Of a stretch of DNA of 64,000 bases, positions 22,387-33,656 are shown in pieces (the first letter of the stretch is position 1; each line of letters begins with the position of its first letter). The notes below the pieces were generated by a model that did not search any database, was not told the origin of the DNA, and worked only from the letters and a program-made list of their open reading frames with translations. Made by a program: the position numbers and the translations under genes. Source of the stretch: Terfezia claveryi (lineage: Eukaryota; Ascomycota; Pezizomycetes; Pezizales; Pezizaceae); the NCBI GenBank assembly GCA_015179025.1, contig WHUX01000045.1:186001-250000 (forward strand), in the 5' to 3' direction.

Positions 22387-23568
22387 ATGTCTGGAACCCC
22401 TCCACTCGCTGTCAGGTTTCAAACCTGGAGGAACTCCTCTATACCCTCAAGCCCGAATGAATTGAATGCCTATCGTTAAGAGATCATCAACATCTTCAAG
22501 GCCATGAATGCCATCGGGGCTGAACTTGGCAATAGCTTGGCCGTAGCTGAACGAAAACTGAGATCCGCCAATGAAGAAATCACAGTACTATAAAATAACC
22601 TCGACAATGCCACCATCACTCTGGCCAACAAGTGAACTATGATCCAGACCCTCAACCATGCTATGGCCGCTATGTCAGCAACCCCACCCTCTACACCAAC
22701 TGCCAAAACCGAAAGTATTCTAACCCCCCTCAAATTTAATAGAGATAGGGCTCGCCTCCGAGCCTGGAAGAACTTGGCAAACCTCAAACTCAATGGGGAC
22801 TCAGCCAGATTCCTATCTGAGCAACACCGATTGGCTTATATCTTTGCCCTACTAGAGGGTAAAGCAGTAGATCAAATCCAAGAATATGTCCTTGACACTG
22901 GAATTAAACTAGACGGTATCCCGGCACTCTTCGCTATTCTGGACAGGGCTTTTGGGGAACCCGATGCCATGGGCACAGCTAGCCGAGCCCTCCAAGCCCT
23001 GAAACAACGCAATTCGGATCTGTCCATATATGTAGCAAAGTTCTCCTGGCTGGTAGCAGAAGTATTGTGGAATGACCAGTCAAAGCTCGAGCAGTTCCAG
23101 GAGGGACTGAATGATGACCTTCAACAAGCCATGATCACCCTCCCAAAGACCAAGAGTCTCGATAAATTAATTGACCAGGCATCTAGGATGGAACAACGAA
23201 TGGCTAGGTTGAGACACCGCCTTACCTTACGCCCTGCTACCTGCTCACCTCAGCAACCACAGCAACACCAACAACAGCAACCGACCCCCGAGCCTGCCCA
23301 AGTTCCGGCCTCGCCCAACAAACCCGCACACCCCTCTCTCATGGCAGGTGGTGCTGCACCTATGGACCTATCCGCAGGTAGGCCATGGTTAACCCAGGAG
23401 GAGAGAGATCGCCACAGAATGAGCGGGCAGTGCATAGCATACGGGAAAGGGGACCATTTTATCGTGGCCTGTCCCCTCCAAAAAAACCACTCAATGGCCA
23501 CCCACACCATCTCTGAATCCAGGATTGAGGAGGTTGATGAGTCGGGAAAAGCCTTGTCCCTTGCCTAG
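22387..23568 (+). pseudogene. gag: Gypsy B gag
   Basis: From ATG at 22387 (MSGTPPLAVRFQTW) one frame runs to TAG at 23566-23568, broken by three early stops (after AYR, in TVL.NNL and in NK.TMIQT). From 22639 it is open for 309 residues: gag core (FNRDRARLRAWKN, HRLAYIFALLEGKA), Gln-rich linker, MDLSAGRPWLTQEE, then a zinc knuckle CIAYGKGDHFIVAC in which the second Cys is Tyr. The expected normal order is CCHC, so nucleic-acid binding is probably lost. Confidence 0.88.
23544..23550 (+). promoter_or_regulatory. putative -1 frameshift heptamer at the gag-pol junction (B)
   Basis: G GGA AAA in the gag frame, 15 bases before the gag stop. Pol follows in the -1 frame and is open through this site. 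Confidence 0.55.
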
Positions 23569-24562
23569 TTACTGATACTAGCAAGGGACCTACTCCAGGC
23601 CATTTGTCTTTGTCTGCATTTTCTGTTTCTTCCACTATTGACGAATCTGGCTTGTTCAGCGAGCATTTTATTGTATCTATCTCCCTCAGAATGAGTGATA
23701 GAACAATCAATACGTCAGCACTTATAGATTGCGGAGCTTCAGGAATTGCATTCATTGACCAAGCTTTTGTCAGTAAATTCTCTATACCTACGTCCAAGCT
23801 CAAAACCCCCCATGTTTTAGATGTCATTGATGGTCGACCCATCTCCTCCGGAGATATCACCAATATTGCATACTTGCCTGCCCTGGTGGAGGATCACTCT
23901 GAGACCAACCTCCCCATGTTCATCACTAAGCTAAAATACCCAATTGTCCTCAGAATCCCCTGGCTCAGAATATACAATAAATCGGTCAGCTTTGGCTTAT
24001 ACACCCTGCAGTTCAATAGCCAGTATTGCCAAAAACATTGTGGAAATCCAAAGGCCACCAGTACTAGGCTGTGTACCTTACTACCCCCGATAACCCACCT
24101 GACCCAAGTAGTACATCGGCATGTGCACATCGATGCCAATCCCCCTGTTTTCCCTGCTTCCACCCCTGTGCCCACTGTTCCCCCTGTTCCTCCAATTCCC
24201 CCCATTATACCACCTACAAAACCTCTGAATGTTAGCTTTATTGGAGTAGGAGCTTTCTTTTACCTCACCAGAAGGCACAAGCTGAAGGCTTACGCCCTAT
24301 CCATATATGAGGTGAACCTGGAGATTAACAAGACAAGGTCTAAGGAGGAGTGGAAGTCTATGGTCCCAGATGAATACCACGAATTCATCGACCTGTTATC
24401 GGAGAAGGCCGCAGAAAAGTTCGGACCCCACCAGCCATATGACCACACTATTTCGCTGATAGAGGGTAAAACCCCCCCCCTAATGGGCTTCTCTACGGAA
24501 TGTCCCAGTTAGAGCTGGAAGCTTTGAAGAAATACTTGGAGGAAAACCTCAATAAGAGCTTC
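23552..24562 (+). pseudogene. pol: Gypsy B pol (5' part): protease and start of RT
   Basis: Retropepsin with DESGLFSEHFIVSI and an intact ALIDCGAS motif, IPWLRIYNKSVSF, a Pro-rich linker, the LTRRHKLKAYALSIYEVN motif, then the RT approach ([18 protein letters not shown]). A change in a C run near 24470-24480 shifts the frame. The RT sequence [16 protein letters not shown] is then cut at 24562 by Gypsy C and resumes at 30713. Confidence 0.88.
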
Positions 24563-25057
24563 TGTCACAACCATCCCCTCCTAGCCTAGTTCTGCGAGTC
24601 CGACTCTTGTTATGACTGTTATTCCGTGTTGGTTATCATGGTTATCTCAGCTCCCGAGATAAGGGGTCTCGGGAACCTTATTCCTTCCGGTGGCCTTGGC
24701 CAGCCTGGAAGGAAGCCTATATATATAGTGCGCTCTCTCCACCCTCTCGTTGGATCCCTATCCAACGTCTTGTATATCCAATACAGGGCCTTGCTTCTCT
24801 CCACGTTGGTGCATCTCCCTTGTGCATCTCCTTGTCTCACCTCGACTCTGTAGCCCTGCTGCCTCCCTTGACACACGCGGCAACTGCTTCCACATGTCTC
24901 GTGTCCCTTGCCCTCTGTCCCTCTTGCCTCTTGCCATTGCCTCCCGTCTCAGCCTCCCGCTGGTCACACACGTAGTGTTCCTACGTATGTGTTATCCTAG
25001 CCTTGCCCTTGCCCCGGCGTACCCCTTGGTCGCCTTGCCCCCTGAGCCATCGTTACA
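24563..25057 (+). repeat. 5' LTR of Gypsy C
   Basis: 495 bp, TGTCACAACC..CGTTACA. A TATATATATAG box at about 24718-24728 is followed 30-40 bases later by GGATCCCTATCCAACGTC. Confidence 0.93.
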
Positions 25058-25059
25058 CT

Positions 25060-25068
25060 ACGTTGGAT
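25060..25068 (+). other. candidate self-priming site of Gypsy C
   Basis: ACGTTGGAT two bases after the LTR, exactly complementary to ATCCAACGT at 24760-24768 in the LTR, about 35-40 bases downstream of the TATA box. Confidence 0.5.
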
Positions 25069-25093
25069 CCTTTAGACCAACTGGTACACAGTC

Positions 25094-26311
25094 ATATCAG
25101 GAGCAGCTCTCCCACCACCCGCTATCAGGTTTTAAACCTGGAGGAGCTCCCCCATACCCTCAGGCTTGAACGAGTTGAATGCCTACCATCGAGAAATTAT
25201 CGACATCTTCGAGGCCATGGATGCCATCGGGGCCGAACTCGGCAACAGCCTGGCCATGGCTGAAAACAGCCTGGCCATGGCTGAACAAAAATTGAGATCC
25301 GCTGACGAAGAGATCATAGTCCTCCAGACCGATCTCGACCATCTGAACCTTGCCCTGGCCAACGAACGGACTACGGTCCAAATCCTCAGCCGCGCCCTAG
25401 AGAACCTTGCAATACCAACAGCAGCCAGTAGCAATAAGACCGAAAGCATTCCAACACCCCCCAAGTTCAATTGGGACCGGGTTTGCCTACGAGCCTGGAA
25501 AAATGCTGTGAATCCCAAGCTGAACGGGGATTCTGCCAGGTTCCTGTCAGAACAACATCGACTGGCATACGTTTTCGCCTTGCTGGAGGGGAAAGCTTGT
25601 GACCAGATCCAGCCATACGTCCTTGAAACCAGGATCAAGCTCAACGATATCTCGGCCCTTTTCACAATCCTGGATAGGGCGTTCGGAGATCCTAATGCTG
25701 TGGGGACGGCCAGTCGAGCGCTCCGGGCACTGAGACAGCGCAACTCAGAGCTGTCTACTTACGTTGCAAAGTTCTCGAGGCTGGCCGCAGAGGTAAGGTG
25801 GAACGACCAGGCTAAGTTCGAGCAATTCCAGGAGGGGCTCAGCGATAAGCTCCAACAAGCCATGGTTACGCTCCCTGCAGTTGATACCCTCGAGGAATTG
25901 ATCGACTAGGCCTCCATAGTAGAGCAACGAATGGCCAGGTTACGCCACCGACCAGCCTTCCGACTAACTACCCGCCCAGCTCAACAGCAGCAGCAGCCAA
26001 AGCCAGCCCAATCCTCCACAACAACCACGACCCTGGCCAACAAACCGGCACATCCTTCGCTGGTGGCAGGAGGGCCCACCCCTATGGACCTATCATCGTA
26101 AAGGCCTCGACTAACCCAGGAGGAAAGGGACCGCCGCCGCACTAATAGGTTGTGTATTGCTTGTGGTAAGGGGGACCACTTCATTGCCACCTGCCCCCTC
26201 AGGAAGAACCGCCCCCTGGCCACCCACGGTATCTCCGACCGCCCAGCCGATACCCTGGAACCCAGGATCATGGAGGTTGACCAGTCGGGAAAAGCCCTAT
26301 CCCTTGTCTAG
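25094..26311 (+). pseudogene. gag: Gypsy C gag
   Basis: Aligns with Gypsy B gag over its whole length, but the start codon is ATA (25094) where B has ATG. Stops occur at CAA-to-TAA near 25132 (RF.TW), CAG-to-TAG near 25907 (LID.AS) and TAA near 26099. It contains the gag core (TYVAKFSRLAAEVRWND) and an intact CCHC zinc knuckle CIACGKGDHFIATC near 26156. Duplicated NSLAMAE codons (about 25247-25280) form a small tandem repeat. Ends TAG at 26309-26311. Confidence 0.9.
26287..26293 (+). promoter_or_regulatory. putative -1 frameshift heptamer at the gag-pol junction (C)
   Basis: G GGA AAA in the gag frame, 15 bases before the gag stop. The -1 frame (KSPIPCLVTDTSK) is open from here into protease. 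Confidence 0.55.
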
Positions 26312-29300
26312 TTACTGACACTAGTAAGGGACCTGCCCCAGGCCACTTACCTTTGTCTTTATCTGCATTTTCTGTGTCTTCCGCTTCTTCTGTTGTTGAC
26401 GAATCTCGCTTGATCAGCGAGCATTTTGTTGTATCTATCTCCCTCAAAATCAATAATGATAGAACAATTACTACGTCAGCACTCATAGATTGCGGAGCCT
26501 CAGGAATTGCATTCGTTGACCAGGCCTTTGTTAGTAAATTCTCCATACCCACGTCCAAGCTTAAAACCCCCCGTGTTCTGGATGTCATCGACGGTCGACC
26601 CATCTCCTTCGGGGATATCACAGATATTGCGTGCGTGCCTGCCCTAGTTGGGGATCACTTCGAGGCAAACCTCCTAATGTTCGTGACAAAGTTCAAATAT
26701 CCAATTGTCCTTGGAATCCCCTGGCTTAGAATGCACGATGTATCGGTCAGCTTCAGCTCCTATACCCTGCAGTTCAACAGCCAATATTGCAAAAAGCACT
26801 GTGGGAACCCAAAGGCCAATGTCACTGGGTTGTGTGCCTTGCCTACCCCGATAATCCACCCGACTCAGGTGGTGCACCTGCCTGCACACCTCAATGCCAA
26901 TTCACCTGTTCCCCCGGTGCCCCCTGTTCCCCCTGTGCCCCCTGTTACCCAAAAGCCTCTGAACGTTAGCTTCATCGGGGCAGGGGCTTTCGCTTACCTC
27001 ACCAGGAGGCACAAGCTGAAGGCTCATGCCCTGTCCATACACGAGGTGAACCTGGAGATTAATAAGACACGGTCGAAGGAGGAGTGGAAGTCCATGGTAC
27101 CGGAAGAATACCATGAATTCATCGACCTGTTCTCGGAGAAGGCCGCAGAAAAGCTCGCACCCCACTGGCCATATGACCATACTATTCCGCTGATAGAGGG
27201 TAAGACCCCCCCCTATGGGCCCCTCTATGGAATGTCCCGGTTAGAGCTGGAGGCCCTGAAGAAATACCTGGAGGAAAACCTCAACAAGAGCTTCATTCGC
27301 CATAGCTCATCTCCAGTGGGTACTCCTGTGCTGTTTGTGAAAAAATCGGATGGCTCTCTTCGGTTGTGTGTAGACTATCGTAGCCTGAACGAGATAATGG
27401 TCAAGAACAGGTATCCCCTGCCTCTAATCCAGGAGATATTAGCCAGGCTTTCCAAGGCCAAATGGTTCACCAAACTGGATTTGAGAGGGGCATACAACCT
27501 GGAACGGATTGCCGAGGGGGAGGAGTGGAAAACAGCCTTCCGAACTCGCTATGGCCACTTCGAGTACAATGTTATGCCCTTCGGCTTAACCAATGCCCCG
27601 GTCTTTCCAACACTTTATCAATGACACCCTGCGAGACTTCTTGGATGTATTCTGCACGGCTTACCTCGACGATATCTTGATTTATTCGGATACTATAGCA
27701 GAACACAAGATTCATGTCCGGCAGGTGTTGGAAAAGCTGGAGCAAGCTGGATTGTACCTCAAGCCCGAGAAATATGAGTTTCATGTGCAAGAGGTCAAGT
27801 ATCTAGGGTTAATCATCACCATGGAGGGCATCAGGATGGACCCTGCCAAGGTTACCGCTGTCCAGGAATGGCAAATCCCAGCGAATCTCAAGGATGTCCA
27901 GGCATTTCTGAGGTTCGCCAACTTCTACCGGTGTTTTATCCTGAGATATTCGAAGATCGTAGCCCCCCTCACTGCCCTGACCAAAAAAGACCGGCACTTT
28001 GACTGGAATCTAGAAGCTCAGTTGGCCTTCCAGAACCTCAAGGAAGCCTTCTGCTCAGCACCGATCCTGGCACATTTCGACCCTGACCAGGAATGTGTCG
28101 TCGAAACCGATGCTTCCGATTATGTCTCCGCGGGAATCCTTTCTCAGTATGTCAATGGCATCCTCCACCCAGTGGCCTACTTCTCGAAAAAGCACTCCCC
28201 AGCTGAGTGCAACTACGAGATCTACGACAAGGAGCTGATGGCCATTGTGCAAGCATTCGAGGAATGGAGGCCACACCTGGAGTCAGCCAAGGGGATTATC
28301 GAAGTACTTTCCGACCATAAGAACCTTGAGTACTTTACCACCATCAAGCTGCTCAACCGATGGCAGGCCAGGTGGTCGGAATTCCTCTCTCGGTTTAACT
28401 TTAAGATCAAGTACTGACCCGGAAAAGCTGGTGGCAAGCCGGATGCGCTAACTTAGGGATCAGGAGATCTCCCTAAAGGGGGGGATGAAAGGCTAAAATA
28501 CCAGAATCAGGTGGTATTGAAGCCTGAAAACCTTGATCTGGCGGCCAATGTCCTTGCTGAGGCTGAAGCGGAAGCCGACCTCTGACAACTGGTGAGACAG
28601 GTATACAAGGATGACCCCCTGGCCAAGGAAATCATCGCCACAGTGGATTCCGGCCAGCGCCGCCACCCCAAGATCTCATTGGCCGAATGTACCATCCAGG
28701 AGGGCCTCCTATACTACTGGGAACAGCTCTATATACCAGAGGGAGGAGGGTTACGCCTGAGGCTGATTGAGGAACACCACAATACCCTGGTGGCGGGTCA
28801 CCCTGGAGTGGCCAAGACGTTAGAGCTTCTGGCCAGGGAATATACCTGGATTGACCAGCGGAAGGACGTGGAGCGGTACATACGGAACTACCATGTTTGC
28901 AAGCATGCTAAGCCAGTCCGCCATGCCCCGTACGGCACCCTGAAACCTCTGGAAATTCCAGATCGGCCCTGGCTGCACCTTACCATGGATTTCGTGATGG
29001 GATTGCCGGAAGACTCGGGGTTCAACGCCATCCTGATAGTAGTTGATCGGTTGACAAAGATGAGGCATATTATACCTTGCCAGGATACCTACTCTGCCCC
29101 AGAGTTAGCAAACCTCTACCTCAATAATGTATTCCGGTACCACGGCCTCCCTGAATCGATCGTATCCGACCGTGGCCCTTAGTTCACCTCGGACTTTTGG
29201 AGAGCCTTCTGCAAACTTCTGGGGATTAAAGTGTGCTTGTCAACGGCATATCACCTCCAGACGGACAGCCAATTGGAGAGAATGAACGCCATCATGGAGC

Positions 29301-30043
29301 AGTATCTGCGAGCCTTTATCAACTACCAGCAGGATAACGGGGTTTCGTTGCTGGCCACCTGCGAATTTGCGGCGAACAACCAATTCTCGGAGTCCTCGAA
29401 AACATCCCCCTTCCTGGCCAATTATGGTTGGTACCCCCGATTCGTGGACGCCCTAGCTCCCCTGCAAAAAGCCAAAAAAGACGCCCCAGCCAAGGAGTTC
29501 GCAGCTGGAATTGCTGAGCTCCACTCCACCCTGAAGTCGGAATTGGCATACGCGTAGGCCCGGCAATCGGAATATGCAAACAACTCGAGATTGGCAGCTC
29601 CAAGGTACCAGCCAGGGGATAAGGTGTGGCTCTCCAGTCGCCATTTCCAGACAGAGCGCCCGTCCCGCAAGCTGGATCATAAGTTCCTGGGCCCCTTCGA
29701 GGTATTAGCAGCTGTGGGGACTTATGCCTATAGATTGAGGTTCCCTAAGGACATCAAACGCCACCCGGTCGTTCATGTCTTTGAGATTGAGCCCACCGCG
29801 GAGGACCCCCTTCCAGGGCAGAAACACCCTCCACCCCCTCCCGTGGTTATCGAAGGTGAGGAGGAATGGGAGGTAGAGGAGGTACTAGATTCGCGGAAGA
29901 GATATGGGCATATGCAGTATAAGGTCAAATGGCTGGGGGACGAAGAGCCGACCTAGCAACCAGCGGAGGACCTGGAAAACGCTCAGGACTTGGTCATACT
30001 GTTCCACCAGCGTTACTCCCGGAAGCCTCGCCCCGCCCAGTGA
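26290..30043 (+). pseudogene. pol: Gypsy C pol: protease, RT, RNase H, integrase, chromodomain
   Basis: Protease with ALIDCGAS (about 26480), RT with LRLCVDYRSLN and active-site YLDD (about 27663), RNase H ([13 protein letters not shown]), an integrase zinc region (HHNTLVAGHPG..CKHAK), core motifs MDFVMG, SDRGP and QLERMN, and a chromodomain (EEWEVEEVLDSRKRYGH). A small deletion near 27600 (CCCCGGTCTTTCC against CCCCGGCCTCTTTCC) shifts the frame. After it one frame runs to TGA at 30041-30043 with several stops: CGA-to-TGA near 28415, a TAG where SDRGP is followed by Gln in A, and TAG at 29954-29956 replacing the chromodomain Trp. Chromodomains direct integration to heterochromatin in this group. 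Confidence 0.92.
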
Positions 30044-30217
30044 TGTTCTTGTCATTGTTGTTATTGCCGTTGTTGTCATGGTTATTGTTAGTACGTACTT
30101 CCGGCATTGGGGTTGTGTTATGGGTAATTGGTTATTAGTTTTGTTTGTTTGTTTGTTTTTACCTTGCCTTCCGCCTTGCCTTTCGTCGCTGGGGCTCCGA
30201 GCCTAAAGGGGGAATAG

Positions 30218-30712
30218 TGTCACAACCGTCACCTCCTAGCCTAGTTCTGCGAGTCCGACTCTTGTTATGACTGTTTTTCCGTGTTGGTTATCGTGGTTAT
30301 CTCAGCTCCCGAGATAAGGGGTCTCGGGAACCTTATTCCTTCCGGTGGCCTTGGCCAGCCCGGAAGGAAGCCTGTATATATAGTGCGCTCTCTCCACCCT
30401 CTCGTTGGATCCCTATCCAACGTCTTGTATATCCAATATAGGGCCTTGCTTCTCTCCACGTTGGTGTATCTCCCTTGTACATCTCCTTGTCTCGCCTCGA
30501 CTCTGCAGCTCTACTGCCTCCCTTGACACACGCGGCAACTGCTTCCGCATGTCTCGTGTCCCTTGCCCTCTGTCCCTCTTGCCTCTTGCCATTGCCTCCC
30601 GTCTCAGCCTCCCCCTGGTCACACACGTAGCGTTCCTACGTATGTGTTATCCTAGCCTTGCCCTTGCTCCGGCGTACCCCTTAGTCGCCTTGCCCCCTGA
30701 GCCGTCGTTACA
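30218..30712 (+). repeat. 3' LTR of Gypsy C
   Basis: 495 bp, preceded by a purine tract (CCTAAAGGGGGAATAG at 30202-30217) and followed by the target copy GCTTC. Confidence 0.93.
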
Positions 30713-33513
30713 GCTTCATTCACCATAGCTCCTCACCAGCGGGTGCCTCGGTGCTGTTCGTGAAGAAATCGGATGGCTCTCTCCAGTTGTGTATCGATTA
30801 CTGGAGCCTAAACATGATAACAGTTAAAAACAGGTACCTCCTACCTCTAATCCAGGAGACATTAGCCAGGCTTTCCAAGGCAAAATGGTTCACCAAATTG
30901 GACTTGAGAGGAGCATACAACCTGGTATGGATCACTGAGGGAGAGGAGTGGAAAACTGCCTTCCGGACATGTTACGGCCACTTTGAGTACAATGTCATGC
31001 CCTTTGGCTTAACCAATGCCCCGGCCTCTTTCCAACACTTTATTAACGACACTCTGCGAGACTTCCTGGATGTGTTCTGCACAGCTTACCTCGACAATAT
31101 CTTGATCTATTCAGATACTCTGGCAGAGTACAAAATCCATATCAGGCAAGTCTTAGAGAAGCTGGAGCAAGCTGGGCTATACCTTAAACCTGAAAAATGC
31201 GAATTCCATGTCCAAGAAGTGAAGTACCTGGGCTTGATTATAACTATGGAAGGTATTAGGATAGACTCTGCCAAAGTTGCTGCAATCTAAGAGTAGAAAA
31301 CCTTAGCCAATTTGAAGAATGTTCAAGCCTTCCTAGGATTTGTCAACTTCTACAGCCGATTTATCCTGTGATACTTAAGGATCGCAGCACTCCTGACAGC
31401 CCTGACAAAAACAAAAGTAGAAGCTAGTTCACACCTAACGAAAAGGGCCTTCCACTGGAATCCAGAAGCCTAATCTGCCTTCTAGAACCTCAAGGAAGCT
31501 TTCTGTTCAGCACCGATCCTGGCCCATTTCAACCCCGAACAGGAGTATGTTGTCGAAACCGATGCCTCGAACTATGTCTCCACAGGAATCCTGTCCCAGA
31601 ACAACGATAACGGCATCCTCCACCCAGTGGCATACTTCTCAAGAAAGCACTTCCTGGCGGAGTGTAATTATGAAATCTATGATAAGGAGTTAATGGCCAT
31701 TATGCAAGCATTCGAGGAATGGAGGCCACACCTAGAGTCAACCAAGGGAATCATCGAGGTGCTATCCGATCATAAAAACCTTGAGTACTTCACCACCACT
31801 AAGCTGCTGAACCGATGGCAGGCTAGGTGGTTGGAGTTTTTATCTCAATTTAACTTCAAGATCAAGTATCGGCTTGGAAAAGCTGGGGGTAAGCCGGATG
31901 CACTGACCAGGAGATCAGGAGATCTCCCTAAAAGTGGGGATGAAAGGCTAAAGTACCAAAATCAGGTAGTACTGAAACCTAAAAATCTCGACCTGGCGGC
32001 CAATAGCCATGTTGATACTGATGCTAAAGCTGAAGCGAACCCCAGAGCAGATCTCCTTCTGCAGATACAATGGGCATATGTGGAGGATGACCTGGTTAAG
32101 AATATAATCGCTGCAGTGGAGTCTAGACAGCACTATCACACTAAGATTTCCCTAGCTGAGTGCACTACTCAGGACTGCCTCCTATACTACCTAGATCGGC
32201 TCTATATACCTGAAGGGGAGCTGCAGATGCAGCTGATCAAGGAACACCATGATACCCTGGCTGCGGGTCATCCTGAAGTAGCTAAAACGTTAGAGCTACT
32301 AGCTAGGCAATATACGTGGATTGACCAACAGAAGGAGGTGGAGCGGTACATATAGAACTGCCATATTTGCAAGCATGCTAAGCCTACTCGTCATACTTCT
32401 TATGGGACCCTGAAGCCCCTGGAGATCCCAGACCAACCTTGGCAACACCTAACCATGGACTTCGTAACTGGGTTGCCAGAGAATTCGGGGTTTAATGCTA
32501 TTCTTATGGTAGTAGACTGATTGACCAAAATAAGGTATGTTGTATCTTGCTATGATACCTGTTCGGCCCAGGACCTCACCAGCCTCTACCTCAACCATAT
32601 ATTCCACAACCATGGTCTCTCCAAGTCAGTTGTCTCAGACCGCAGCCCCCAATTCATCTTAGACTTCTGGAAGGTATTCTGTGAGCTTCTGGGAATCAAC
32701 ATATACCTCTCTACAGCATATCACCCCCAAACAGATAGTCAGTCTGAGCGAATGAATGTGATCATGGAGCAGTACCTGAGAGCATACATCAATTACCAAC
32801 AAAACAACTGGGTTTCGCTACTGGTAACCTATAAGTTCATTGCTAACAACCATTTCTCAGAGACTCTAAAAACCTCCCCATTCCTAGCTAATTATGGCTG
32901 GCACCCTCATTTCGTGGACTCCCTAGTACCTCTGGAAAAGGCTAGGGAGAGAACCCCAGCTAAGGAGTTCACTACGGAGATTGCGGAGTTGCACTCCACC
33001 CTAAGAGCCGAACTGGTATATACTCAAGCCAGGCAATCAGAGTATGCCAATGGATTACGGTTGCTAGCCTACAGGTATCAGCCAGGAGATAAGGTGTGGC
33101 TCTCCAGCAGGCACTTCCAAACGAAACAGCCATCTTGCAAGCTGGATCATAAGTTTCTAGGTCCCTACAAGGTGTTAGCAGCTATAGGCACTCATACTTA
33201 TCAGCTGAGGTTTCTCAAGGATATCAAGCGCCATCTGGTCGTTCATGTCTCGGAGATCAAGCCAGCTGCCGACGATCCCCTTCCCGGGCAAAAGCACCCC
33301 CCACCTCCTCCAGTGGTGATCGCAGGTGAAGAGGAGTGGGAAGTTGAGGAGGTACTGGACTCAAGGAAAAACTATGGATGAGTTCAGTATAAGGTCAAGT
33401 AGTTAAGGGATGAGGAGACTACCTGACAACCTGCGGAGGACTTAGAAAATACACAGGACTTGGTCACCCTATTCCACCAACAATACTCGAGGAAGCCTCG
33501 CTCAGTTGAATGA
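30713..33513 (+). pseudogene. pol: Gypsy B pol (3' part): RT, RNase H, integrase, chromodomain
   Basis: Resumes with [20 protein letters not shown] in the same RT that was cut at 24562. The RT active site reads YLDN instead of YLDD (31090s), so a catalytic Asp is lost. A short in-frame insertion (TKVEASSHLTKRA) follows TALTK near 31415. RNase H, integrase (MDFVTG, SDRSPQF, QSERMN) and the chromodomain follow in one frame, with stops near 31288, 31370, 31472, 32353, 32518 and 33379, and TGA at 33424-33426 at the chromodomain Trp. Ends TGA at 33511-33513. Confidence 0.9.
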
Positions 33514-33656
33514 TATCAGACCTTTTGTGTCCATGTTGTTTTTCAGAGTTGGGGTTCTTGTTCTTACCTTTATTGTTGTTATTTCCTGTATTGATTTTGC
33601 CAGTTACCATGTCCAGGCCTTCTAGTCGCTGGAGCTCCAGCCTAAAGGGGGGATAG

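Larger units (their letters stand above)
24563..30712 (+). mobile_element. Gypsy element C, inserted in Gypsy B
   Basis: A complete 6,150-bp element with equal 495-bp LTRs (24563-25057 and 30218-30712) and a perfect 5-bp duplication GCTTC (24558-24562 and 30713-30717). The two LTRs differ at about 20 positions by eye, mostly transitions. Gag and pol are nearly full length but carry stops (mostly C-to-T or G-to-A type) and one frameshift. It is the youngest of the three Gypsy copies by nesting order within B. Confidence 0.95.

Noticed and set aside
24563..30712. Gypsy C as a potentially active element
   Set aside because: Gag start codon lost (ATA), multiple stops and a frameshift in pol; it is dead despite good LTRs.
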